The notes under the pieces: generated by a model | Databases searched by the model: none | What the model was told of the DNA's origin: nothing | What the model saw: only the letters and a program-made list of their open reading frames with translations | Translations under genes and position numbers: made by a program | Assembly: GCA_902766345.1 (NCBI GenBank) | Contig: CACXDK010000310.1 | Coordinates: forward strand, 1-13,514 | Reading direction: 5' to 3' | Length of the DNA: 13,514 bases | Origin: an uncultured Spirochaetaceae bacterium | Lineage (GTDB): Bacteria; Spirochaetota; Spirochaetia; Treponematales; Treponemataceae | Shown here: piece after piece, positions 1-6,706 of the stretch | How positions within the stretch are numbered: the stretch's first letter is position 1 | Layout of the letters: each line of letters starts with the position of its first letter

Positions 1-1
1 A

Positions 2-64
2 TGTGCATTGATTCTTGGACTTCTTGACTGGGTATTTACAGAAGGTCTTCGTATTATATTCTAG
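2..64 (+). CDS. secE: SecE, preprotein translocase subunit, C-terminal end (partial)
   Basis: Only the last 20 codons are present, in the frame starting at base 2 and ending at TAG 62-64. They read as a hydrophobic run with an LLDWVFTEGLR ending, which matches the end of the single conserved membrane helix of short bacterial SecE proteins, where an acidic residue next to Trp or Phe near the C-terminus is common. SecE clamps SecY in the SecYEG export channel of the inner membrane. Identification rests mostly on context, because secE directly precedes nusG in most bacteria, and on the fit of this short tail. The gap to nusG is 23 bases, so the two are almost certainly co-transcribed. The upstream part lies outside the window. 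Confidence 0.85.
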   Translation, partial: CALILGLLDWVFTEGLRIIF

Positions 65-87
65 AATCTAATTGTAGGTAGTCCTAA

Positions 88-648
88 ATGGCAAAGAGTT
101 GGTATATCGTTCAGACTTTTACAGGATGGGAGCAGAAAATTGAGCGCGAGTTGCGCCGTCTTCTTGATAATAATGAAGTTGATTCTGCTGTCCTGACTGA
201 TATTAAGGTTCCAATGGAAGAAATTTCTGGAACTACTAAGACTGGAAAGAAAACTGTTCGCCATAATAAATTGCTTCCTGGCTATATAATGCTTGAAATG
301 GATCTTCCACAGATTGGCTGGAAAGCAACTTGTACAAAAGTTCGTTCAATTACAGGCGTTAATGGATTTGTTGGTACGGATCCTCAAGAACGCCCTCGTC
401 CAATTTCTACAGAAGAAGCTAGAGGAATCTTACAGCAGACTGGTGCAATTAAAGGTGAGCGTGTTTCACGCCTTGCTCAGAATTATGACATCGGCGACAA
501 TGTTAAGATTACCGAAGGTGCTTTCGCTACATTCAGTGGTACAATAGAAGAGATTAATACTGAGAGAAATAAGTTACGTGTTAATGTTCAGATTTTTGGT
601 CGCGTAACACCAGTTGAAGTTGACTTCTCTCAGGTAGAAAAAATATAG
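88..648 (+). CDS. nusG: Transcription termination/antitermination factor NusG
   Basis: This 186-residue protein is close to the usual bacterial length of about 175-190. The N-terminal NGN domain (about residues 1-115) opens with SWYIVQTFTGWEQKI, the typical beta strand and first helix that bind the clamp of RNA polymerase. The C-terminal KOW domain (about 132-186) has the IGDNVKITEG and FATFSGTIEEI motif and ends in the near-universal VDFSQVEKI. In this family the KOW domain contacts Rho or ribosomal protein S10. The start at 88 fits the NGN domain exactly, but its ribosome-binding site is weak (GTAGGTAG about 74-81), so translation may be coupled to secE. No insertion in the NGN domain is visible, unlike some NusG paralogues. 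It lies between secE and rplK, the canonical place for the housekeeping copy. Confidence 0.98.
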   Translation: MAKSWYIVQTFTGWEQKIERELRRLLDNNEVDSAVLTDIKVPMEEISGTTKTGKKTVRHNKLLPGYIMLEMDLPQIGWKATCTKVRSITGVNGFVGTDPQERPRPISTEEARGILQQTGAIKGERVSRLAQNYDIGDNVKITEGAFATFSGTIEEINTERNKLRVNVQIFGRVTPVEVDFSQVEKI

Positions 649-675
649 CTTATTAACATATCAATGTTTTTGGGA

Positions 676-710
676 GAAATGTGTATTCATTCGTTGAATG
701 TAAGCATTTC
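676..710 (+). promoter_or_regulatory. Imperfect hairpin in nusG-rplK gap, possible L1 translational operator
   Basis: GAAATG (676-681) pairs with CATTTC (705-710). After an unequal internal loop (UG on one side, UAAG on the other), UAUUCA (684-689) pairs with UGAAUG (695-700) around a UUCGU loop. No T-tract follows, so it is not an intrinsic terminator. In E. coli and several other bacteria, L1 represses the rplKA message by binding a leader of this general form: two short helices joined by an asymmetric loop mimicking its 23S rRNA site. The position, 26 bases before the rplK start codon, fits. The specific identity is inference. Confidence 0.4.
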
Positions 711-736
711 GCTATTACCACATAAGGAGATATATT

Positions 737-1168
737 ATGGCTCAGAAAAAGGTTACAGCTGTCATTAAGTTACAGTGCCCTGCCGGCGCTGCTACTCCAG
801 CTCCACCTATTGGTCCTGCTCTTGGACCTCACGGCGTTTCTGCTCCAAAATTCGTTCAGGAATTTAATGCAAGAACCGCAAAAATGGAAAAGGGACTCAT
901 AATCCCTGTTATCATCACTGTTTATCAGGATAAGTCTTACACATTCATCCTCAAAACACCACCTGCAGCAGTTCTTATTAAAAAGGCTGCTGGAATTCAG
1001 AAGGGTTCTGGAAATCCATTGCTTAACAAAGTTGGAAAGATTTCTCAGAAGGCTCTTGAGGATATTGCAAAGGAAAAGCTTCCTGACCTCAATGCAAATG
1101 ATCTTGAGGCTGCAAAGAAGATTATCGCTGGTACTGCTCGCAGTATGGGCGTTCAGGTGGAGGGCTAA
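737..1168 (+). CDS. rplK: 50S ribosomal protein L11
   Basis: This 143-residue protein has the usual L11 length. The N-terminal domain (about 1-72) contains the proline-rich [10 protein letters not shown] segment (residues 21-30), which in the family faces the GTPase-associated centre and the thiostrepton site. The C-terminal domain (about 76-143) has [13 protein letters not shown] and ends in the conserved GTARSMGV, the part that binds 23S rRNA helices 43/44. A strong AAGGAGA ribosome-binding site (723-729) sets the start. Residues 30-37 read GPHGVSAP where most bacteria have a GQxGVNIM-type sequence. I recall the same variant in other treponemes, so it is probably lineage-specific. L11 works with L10 and L12 to recruit and stimulate translation factors and is needed for RelA-type stringent signalling. 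rplA follows after three bases. Confidence 0.98.
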   Translation: MAQKKVTAVIKLQCPAGAATPAPPIGPALGPHGVSAPKFVQEFNARTAKMEKGLIIPVIITVYQDKSYTFILKTPPAAVLIKKAAGIQKGSGNPLLNKVGKISQKALEDIAKEKLPDLNANDLEAAKKIIAGTARSMGVQVEG

Positions 1169-1171
1169 CAG

Positions 1172-1852
1172 ATGAAACACGGAAAGAAATATCAGGATTC
1201 ACTTAAGAAGTACGACGTTTCTAAGAAGTATGATGTTGCAGAAGCCTGCAAGCTCGTAAAAGACCTTCACTACGTAAAGTTCGATGAAACAATCGAATTG
1301 TCAATCAGCCTCCGCCTTGCTAAGAACCAGACTGTTCGCGATACATTAGTATTCCCACATCAGTTTGCTGGTGAAAAGAAAGTTCTTGTTTTCTGTAAGG
1401 AAGAACGTGTAAAGGAAGCTCTTGATGCTGGTGCAGCTTATGCTGGTTCTACAGAATACATCGAAAAAGTAAAGGGCGGTTGGACAGAATTTGATGTTGC
1501 TGTTGCAACTCCTGATATGATGAAAGATGTTGGTCGTCTTGGTATGGTTTTGGGTAGAAAGGGTCTTATGCCTAACCCAAAGACTGGTACTGTTACAAAC
1601 GACATTGCTAGTGCTGTAGGCGAACTTAAAAAGGGTCGTACAGAATACCGTGCAGACAAGGGTGGCGTAGTTCACATTGCTGTAGGTAAGGTTTCTATGG
1701 ATGAAAAGAATACAGCAGAAAACGTAAATGCTTTCCTTGCTGAGTTGAACCGCAAGAAGCCTGCTGATGCAAAGGCTGGTTTCGTACGTTCTGTTTCTTT
1801 GAGCTCATCAATGGGTCCTGGTGTATGGATTGACTACAAGGAGGAAGCATAA
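1172..1852 (+). CDS. rplA: 50S ribosomal protein L1
   Basis: This 226-residue protein is in the usual range for bacterial L1 (about 225-235). It begins with the family-typical GKKYQDSLKKYD and carries GRLGMVLGRKGLMPNPKTGTV (about residues 122-142), the signature loop of domain II, followed by KKGRTEYRADKGGVVH. The C-terminal part of domain I ends with the SLSSSMGPGVWID stretch that is conserved in the family. L1 binds 23S rRNA helices 76-78 and forms the mobile stalk that guides deacylated tRNA out of the E site. In many bacteria it also represses its own rplKA message. Its start lies three bases after rplK, with a GGTGGAGGG ribosome-binding site inside the end of rplK, so the two are translated together. 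The TAA stop shares its last A with the rplJ start codon. Confidence 0.98.
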   Translation: MKHGKKYQDSLKKYDVSKKYDVAEACKLVKDLHYVKFDETIELSISLRLAKNQTVRDTLVFPHQFAGEKKVLVFCKEERVKEALDAGAAYAGSTEYIEKVKGGWTEFDVAVATPDMMKDVGRLGMVLGRKGLMPNPKTGTVTNDIASAVGELKKGRTEYRADKGGVVHIAVGKVSMDEKNTAENVNAFLAELNRKKPADAKAGFVRSVSLSSSMGPGVWIDYKEEA

Positions 1853-2373
1853 TGGCTATTAGAGCAAAACAGATTCAGCCTGCAAAGACTAAAGCTATTG
1901 AAGAAGCAAAGAAAGTTCTGTCTGAATATCAGAACTACATTTTTGCAGATTATCGCGGACTTACTGTAGAACAGATAACAAAACTCCGTCATTCTCTTCG
2001 TGAGAAGGACGCACAGATAAAGGTATTCAAGAATACTTTTGCACGTGTTGCTTTCGATGAAATGAAGGTTGAAGGTGTTTCTGATTACCTTACAGGTCCA
2101 ACTGCCATTACAATGATTAAGGGTGAAGCTAATGAAGCTGCAAAGGTTCTTTTTGACTTTGCAAAAGATACTCCTGCTCTCGTTGTAAAGGGTGCTATCG
2201 TAGAAAACGAAGTATACGATCAGGCAAAAATCGAAGCTTTCTCAAAGCTTCCTGGCAAAAAGCAGCTTATTGCTATGCTTATGTCTGCAATCAATGGTCC
2301 TGCACGCAAACTCGCTGGAACATTGCAGGCTTATGTGGAAAAGAAGCAGGCAGAAGGCGGCGCAAGCGCATAA
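1852..2373 (+). CDS. rplJ: 50S ribosomal protein L10
   Basis: This 173-residue protein matches the typical length of bacterial L10. The N-terminal globular domain has the family features YIFADYRGLTVEQITKLR (about residues 29-46), with KVFKNTFARVA following, and LTGPTAITM about residues 80-90. The C-terminal helical spine (about 135-173), with KKQLIAMLMSAINGPARKL, is the site that carries L7/L12 dimers. The start codon overlaps the rplA stop by one base (TAATG), with AAGGAGGAAG just upstream in rplA, so translation is coupled. This leaves no room for the L10-binding leader that precedes rplJ in E. coli and many other bacteria. A structured gap follows the gene before rplL. L10 anchors the stalk to L11 and helices 42-44 of 23S rRNA. 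Confidence 0.98.
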   Translation: MAIRAKQIQPAKTKAIEEAKKVLSEYQNYIFADYRGLTVEQITKLRHSLREKDAQIKVFKNTFARVAFDEMKVEGVSDYLTGPTAITMIKGEANEAAKVLFDFAKDTPALVVKGAIVENEVYDQAKIEAFSKLPGKKQLIAMLMSAINGPARKLAGTLQAYVEKKQAEGGASA

Positions 2374-2535
2374 GTGTTGGCATCAGTTTAGACTGATGGC
2401 AGCGTAAACCATGGTCAGGCTTCAATGTGCTGATTACTGTCCATGGAAACATACCGAAAACAGGAAAAGGGAACAGTTTGTTCTTTCTGTAACGGAAATT
2501 AATTAATCGACATAATGATTATGGAGAAGACAATT
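2374..2535 (+). promoter_or_regulatory. Structured rplJ-rplL gap (rplL leader)
   Basis: Three hairpins fill this 162-base gap. (1) CATCAGT 2381-2387 pairs with ACTGATG 2392-2398 around TTAG. (2) CCATGG 2409-2414 plus CAG 2416-2418 pair with CTG 2437-2439 plus CCATGG 2441-2446, with one T-T mismatch. (3) A longer stem spans 2454-2495: CCG/CGG at the base, ACA/TGT, GAAA/TTTC, then GAACA/TGTTC around GTT, with a three-base AGG bulge. None is followed by a T-tract, so these look like folded leader RNA and not terminators. No convincing promoter was seen. Possible roles are raising L7/L12 yield above L10 (four or six copies are needed per L10), RNA processing, or binding of the L10-L12 complex. 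The pairings are seen in the sequence. The role is inferred. Confidence 0.5.
2523..2527 (+). promoter_or_regulatory. Ribosome-binding site of rplL (fixes the start)
   Basis: GGAGA at 2523-2527 stands eight bases before ATG 2536. In-frame ATG codons at 2515 and 2521 lie upstream of or overlap this site and would add a tail (MIMEKTI) not found in L7/L12 proteins, so 2536 is chosen. Confidence 0.85.
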
Positions 2536-2907
2536 ATGGCACTTACAAATGATGAAATTCTTGACGCAATCGCAAACATGACAGTTCAGCAGGCTGCTGA
2601 CCTCGTTAAAGCAATGGAAGAAAAGTTCGGCGTTTCTGCAGCTGCTCCTGTAGCTGTAGCTGCTGCTGGTCCTGCTGCTGCTGCTGAAGAGCAGACAGAG
2701 TTCACAGTTACTCTTGAATCTGTTGATGCTGCAAAGAAGATTGCTGTTATCAAGGCTGTTCGTGCAATCACAGGTCTCGGACTTGGTGAAGCAAAGGCTC
2801 TTGTTGAAGGTGCTCCAAAGGTTCTTAAGGAAGGCGTATCTAAGGAAGATGCTGACAAGATGATCGCTGACATCGAAGCAGCTGGCGGTAAGGCAAGCAA
2901 GAAATAA
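2536..2907 (+). CDS. rplL: 50S ribosomal protein L7/L12
   Basis: With the start at 2536 the product is 123 residues, the standard L7/L12 length. The N-terminal dimerisation domain (about 1-33, [15 protein letters not shown] onward) is followed by an alanine/proline-rich flexible hinge (about 36-52). The C-terminal factor-binding domain (about 54-123) carries the conserved [20 protein letters not shown] and the [18 protein letters not shown] stretch. L7/L12 dimers sit on the L10 helix and recruit and activate EF-Tu, EF-G, IF2 and release factors. The gene is separated from rplJ by a structured 162-base gap and from rpoB by a structured 241-base gap. This fits the general need for several L12 copies per ribosome and for reduced transcription into the polymerase genes. 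Confidence 0.98.
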   Translation: MALTNDEILDAIANMTVQQAADLVKAMEEKFGVSAAAPVAVAAAGPAAAAEEQTEFTVTLESVDAAKKIAVIKAVRAITGLGLGEAKALVEGAPKVLKEGVSKEDADKMIADIEAAGGKASKK

Positions 2908-3148
2908 GTTTGAACACTTTATTGCGTTGTAAGATACATTCTTATAAACTCTAAAAAATAAGCTTCAGGAAAGTTTTAATGCTTTTCTGAAGCTTTAGGC
3001 GTCTAAAAATAAGAACTGGCAGACTGCGATGACGTACAGTCCGCTCGGACCCAAACAGTCCGTGAAGTGTGCGAAGAATTCTGTGCTGAGGTGAGTTTCC
3101 CTTGTAGCAGCAATCCGTGCGCTGTTTGAACAAGTATAGGGGTATTTG
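2908..3148 (+). promoter_or_regulatory. Structured rplL-rpoB gap (rpoB leader/attenuator region)
   Basis: This 241-base gap has no gene. After the main stem at 2960-2995 (listed separately) come smaller competing pairings. GACTG 3022-3026 pairs with CAGTC 3037-3041. GTCC 3039-3042 pairs with GGAC 3047-3050. CGGAC 3046-3050 pairs with GTCCG 3058-3062. The second cannot coexist with the first or third. ACAGTCCG is directly repeated at 3036-3043 and 3055-3062. A further stem pairs TGCT 3084-3087 and AGG 3089-3091 with CCT 3100-3102 and AGCA 3106-3109. A weak promoter-like pair (TTGCGT 2922-2927, TAAACT 2945-2950, 17 apart) is not convincing. In E. coli this gap carries a partial terminator and an RNase III site. 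An equivalent role here is inferred. Confidence 0.5.
2960..2995 (+). terminator. Long stem-loop after rplL, possible attenuator or processing site
   Basis: Fourteen bases (2960-2973) pair with 2982-2995 around an eight-base loop, with a single G-U pair. The 3' flank is TAGGCGTC, so the U-tract of a classical intrinsic terminator is missing on the + strand. A run of A precedes the 5' arm. It may cause partial termination, act as an RNase III-type cleavage site, or end and stabilise an L12 message. Position and pairing are seen directly. Function is inference. Confidence 0.45.
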
Positions 3149-6100
3149 ATGTACGCAAAGACCAAAAAAATAGTTAGGACGTATATTGGAAAAGACATTA
3201 AAGATTTTATGGAGCTTCCTGACTTAGTCGACATTCAGCTTTCTTCTTATGAAAGCTTTATTCAGAAAAAGAAGCTCGATAAGGGTGAGCCGTTGGAAAA
3301 GCAGGGATTACAGGAAGTCTTTACTTCTACGTTCCCTATTGAAAGTCAGGACGGTGGAATGTCTTTGGAATATGAATTCTACATGTTGGACTTTGAAAAC
3401 ATAAAGTACAGCGAATTGGATTGTAAGAAAAAGGGACTTACCTATTCAGTTCCTCTTAAGGCACGAATTAACTTAAATAACATGGAATCTGGTGAAATCC
3501 GCCAGAAAGATATTTACATGGGTGATGTCCCTCTGATGACAGACCGCGGAACGTTTATTATTAACGGTGCAGAGCGTGTTGTTGTTAGTCAGATTCACCG
3601 TTCGCCAGGAGTTATTTTCCAGCGTGAAAAGGGTGTGCTTTCAAGCCGTATCATCCCTTATCGCGGTTCCTGGCTTGAATTTGAAATTGACCAGAAAAAA
3701 GAACTTATTTACGCAAAGATTGACCGCAAGAAGAAAATCTTGGGAACAATTTTCCTGCGTGCTCTTGGCTACAGCACAAGAGAAGAAATCATAAAATCAT
3801 TCTATCTGACAGAAACTGTATCTGTTTCTAATGAACCGGAAAAGAGAGAAGAACTGATAGGAAAAGTTCTTGCAACAGCTGTTATGCTTAAGGATGCTGA
3901 GACTGGAGAGGATAAAAAACTCTTCCGTGCTGGTGATAAGATTCATCCGCATGATGTTGATGATTTGATTGCAAATGGTGTCAGCGAAATCAATGTTATT
4001 AAGCTTGATACAAGAAAAGATCCTAAAGACAAGACAGAAGAAAATGCATCCCTTAACAGTGAAATGATTATTAACTGTTTTGAAAGGGAAGAAATTCTTT
4101 TCTCTAAAAACGGTGAAATGGTAACAGATGAACCTTCTAAGGAAGATTGTCTTTCTAAGGTTTATGAAGTTTTGATGCCAGGTGAACCTATAACTTATGA
4201 GTCTGCAGAAAAAGATTTGAACAGCATGTTCTTTACTCAGAGAAGATATGATCTGGGTGCTGTTGGACGTTATAAGCTGAACAAGAAATTTGACTATAAA
4301 GATCCTACTGATGATGTAACTCTTATTAAAGAAGATATCATTCAGACAATGAAGCATCTCATTGCTGTATACGTTGGCGATGAAGTTCTTGATGATATTG
4401 ACCATCTTGGAAACCGCCGTATACGTTCTGTTGGTGAGCTTCTTACAAATCAGTTTAAGACTGCATTTGCACGCATGGAACGCATTGCAAAAGACAGAAT
4501 GAACCTTAAGGAAACTGAGACTTTGAAGCCTCAGGATCTTATTTCCATTAAGCCTATTGTTTCTGGCATAAAGGAATTCTTTGGTTCTTCACAGCTTTCA
4601 CAGTTCATGGATCAGTGTAACCCATTGTCTGAGCTTACTCACAAGCGCCGTCTGAACGCTCTTGGTCCTGGAGGACTTTCTCGTGAGCGTGCAGGATTTG
4701 AAGTTCGTGACGTTCACTATACTCACTATGGCCGCATGTGTCCTATTGAAACTCCTGAAGGTCCAAACATTGGTCTTATTGTTTCCCTTGCAATATTTAC
4801 ACGTGTAAATGAATACGGTTTCCTTTCTGAACCATACCGCAAGGTTGTAGATGGAAAGGCTACTAATGAAATTGAGTATCTGACAGCTATTGATGAAGAT
4901 AAGTATACCATTGGTCAGGTTACCGAAGGTATGAAGGAAGACGGTTCGTTCCCTACAGAAATGGTTTCTGTCCGTCACCGTGGTGACTATTCAAGCCGTT
5001 CTCCAAAAGATATTCAGTACATGGATGTCTCTCCTCGTCAGGTTATTTCTGTTTCTGCATCTCTTGTTCCATTCCTTGAACATGACGATGCTAACCGTGC
5101 TTTGATGGGTTGTAACATGCAGCGTCAGGCTGTTCCTCTTATTTTCCCAGAGCCTCCTCATGTAGGTACTGGAATGGAAGCTAAGACTGCTTATGATTCT
5201 GGTGTTCTTGTAAAGGCGAGACGTGACGGTGAAGTTGTCTGGGTTGAAAGCGATCTTATTAAGATTAAGCCTGATGGAGCTCCTGCAGGAGAATTGGATG
5301 AATATCCACTCTTGAAGTATCAGAAGAACAACTCTGATACATGTAACCATCAGAGACCAACAGTACAGGTTGGCGAAAAAGTAAAGGCAGGTTCCGTAAT
5401 TGCTGATGGTCCTGCAACATTCAATGGAGAACTTGCTCTTGGTAGAAACCTTCTTGTTGGATTTGTTCCTTGGAACGGATTTAACTATGAGGATGCTGTT
5501 TTGATCAGCCAGAGAGTTGTAAAGGAAGATATGTATACTTCTATGCATATCCATGAATTCTCTACTGAAATTCGTGAGACAAAGCTTGGTGCTGAAAAGA
5601 TTACAAGAGATATTCCTAACACTTCAGAAAAGACTCTTGATAATCTTGATGCAGAAGGTATTGTTCGCGTTGGTGCAAAAGTTCGTTCTGGAGATATCCT
5701 TGTAGGTAAGGTAACTCCTAAGAGTGATACAGAAACAACTCCTGAATTCAAACTGTTGAATTCTATCTTCGGTGAAAAGGCTAAAGAAGTACGTGATTCT
5801 TCTTTGAAGTTGCCTCATGGTGTTGAAGGTGTTGTAATTGACATTCAGCGCCTTAAGAGAACTGAAGGCGATGAATTGAGCCCAGGTGTTGATGAACTTG
5901 TAAAAGTTGTAATTGCAGACAAGAGAAAGCTTGTTGTTGGTGATAAGATGGCTGGTCGCCACGGAAATAAGGGTGTTGTTGCCCGTATTCTCCCTGTTGA
6001 AGACATGCCTTATCTTGATGACGGTACACCTCTTGATGTATGTTTGAACCCACTTGGTGTTCCTTCTCGTATGAACATTGGTCAGATTATGGAATCTGAA

Positions 6101-6706
6101 CTTGGACGTGCTGGTTTGGTACTTAACAAGTGGTACGATTCTCCTGCATTCCAGACACCTAGTCAGGAAGAAATTGCAGAAGAATTGAAAAAAGCAGGAT
6201 TGTCTTCTGACTGTAAGCAGATTGTGCATGATGGATTTACAGGTGAACCTTTTGTAAACCCAATCTTTGTTGGTGTAATTTACTTTATGAAACTGCACCA
6301 CCTTGTTGATGATAAGATGCACGCTCGTTCTACTGGTCCATATTCTCTTGTTACACAGCAGCCACTTGGTGGTAAGGCACAGTTTGGTGGTCAGCGTCTT
6401 GGAGAAATGGAAGTTTGGGCTCTTGAAGCTTACGGTGCTGCAAATACTTTGCAGGAAATGATGACAATTAAGTCTGATGATATGAATGGCCGTTCAAAGG
6501 TGTACGAATCAATCGTAAAGGGTGATCCTAGTGCTCCTATTGGTGTTCCTGAATCATTCAATGTTTTGGTACAGGAAATGCGCGGTCTTGCTTTGGACTT
6601 TAGTATTTATGATGATAAGGGTAAGCAGATTGCGCTTACTGAACGTGACCAGGAATTGATTGACAAGAATGGTCAGGGTTTTGATAAGGAGGGCGATAAT
6701 GCGTGA
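3149..6706 (+). CDS. rpoB: DNA-directed RNA polymerase subunit beta
   Basis: The protein is 1185 residues, typical for spirochaetes and shorter than the E. coli subunit (1342), so the large E. coli-type insertions are absent. The fork/rifampicin region (about 479-530) reads [12 protein letters not shown], then [11 protein letters not shown], then [18 protein letters not shown]. Residue 503 is Asn where E. coli has Ser531, and residue 490 is Cys where E. coli has Asn518. [13 protein letters not shown] (about 932-944) is the conserved active-centre segment, and [20 protein letters not shown] (about 1074-1093) is the C-terminal clamp/anchor that contacts beta'. The start is ATG 3149, with AGGGG at 3138-3142. 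A TTG one codon upstream is unlikely to be used. The end overlaps rpoC by eight bases, which couples synthesis of the two subunits. Confidence 0.99.
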   Translation: MYAKTKKIVRTYIGKDIKDFMELPDLVDIQLSSYESFIQKKKLDKGEPLEKQGLQEVFTSTFPIESQDGGMSLEYEFYMLDFENIKYSELDCKKKGLTYSVPLKARINLNNMESGEIRQKDIYMGDVPLMTDRGTFIINGAERVVVSQIHRSPGVIFQREKGVLSSRIIPYRGSWLEFEIDQKKELIYAKIDRKKKILGTIFLRALGYSTREEIIKSFYLTETVSVSNEPEKREELIGKVLATAVMLKDAETGEDKKLFRAGDKIHPHDVDDLIANGVSEINVIKLDTRKDPKDKTEENASLNSEMIINCFEREEILFSKNGEMVTDEPSKEDCLSKVYEVLMPGEPITYESAEKDLNSMFFTQRRYDLGAVGRYKLNKKFDYKDPTDDVTLIKEDIIQTMKHLIAVYVGDEVLDDIDHLGNRRIRSVGELLTNQFKTAFARMERIAKDRMNLKETETLKPQDLISIKPIVSGIKEFFGSSQLSQFMDQCNPLSELTHKRRLNALGPGGLSRERAGFEVRDVHYTHYGRMCPIETPEGPNIGLIVSLAIFTRVNEYGFLSEPYRKVVDGKATNEIEYLTAIDEDKYTIGQVTEGMKEDGSFPTEMVSVRHRGDYSSRSPKDIQYMDVSPRQVISVSASLVPFLEHDDANRALMGCNMQRQAVPLIFPEPPHVGTGMEAKTAYDSGVLVKARRDGEVVWVESDLIKIKPDGAPAGELDEYPLLKYQKNNSDTCNHQRPTVQVGEKVKAGSVIADGPATFNGELALGRNLLVGFVPWNGFNYEDAVLISQRVVKEDMYTSMHIHEFSTEIRETKLGAEKITRDIPNTSEKTLDNLDAEGIVRVGAKVRSGDILVGKVTPKSDTETTPEFKLLNSIFGEKAKEVRDSSLKLPHGVEGVVIDIQRLKRTEGDELSPGVDELVKVVIADKRKLVVGDKMAGRHGNKGVVARILPVEDMPYLDDGTPLDVCLNPLGVPSRMNIGQIMESELGRAGLVLNKWYDSPAFQTPSQEEIAEELKKAGLSSDCKQIVHDGFTGEPFVNPIFVGVIYFMKLHHLVDDKMHARSTGPYSLVTQQPLGGKAQFGGQRLGEMEVWALEAYGAANTLQEMMTIKSDDMNGRSKVYESIVKGDPSAPIGVPESFNVLVQEMRGLALDFSIYDDKGKQIALTERDQELIDKNGQGFDKEGDNA

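Noticed and set aside
2515..2535. Upstream ATG starts for rplL at 2515 and 2521
   Set aside because: They precede the ribosome-binding site of ATG 2536 and would add residues unlike any L7/L12 N-terminus.
2922..2950. Promoter before rpoB (TTGCGT, 17 bases, TAAACT)
   Set aside because: Only three and four matches to consensus, which is too weak to list as a promoter.
3146..3148. TTG start one codon upstream of rpoB
   Set aside because: The adjacent ATG at 3149 has better spacing from AGGGG and is the more usual initiation codon.
3797..6322. Several minus-strand open frames opposite rpoB (for example 3797-4405, 4991-5554, 5624-6322)
   Set aside because: All are opposite conserved rpoB coding sequence with no domain, no ribosome-binding site pattern and no conserved neighbours, so they are shadows.
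6660..6698. Upstream in-frame start for rpoC giving 13 extra residues
   Set aside because: The extra codons lie in the rpoB coding region and are not part of the beta' family. ATG 6699 has a perfect AAGGAGGG just upstream.
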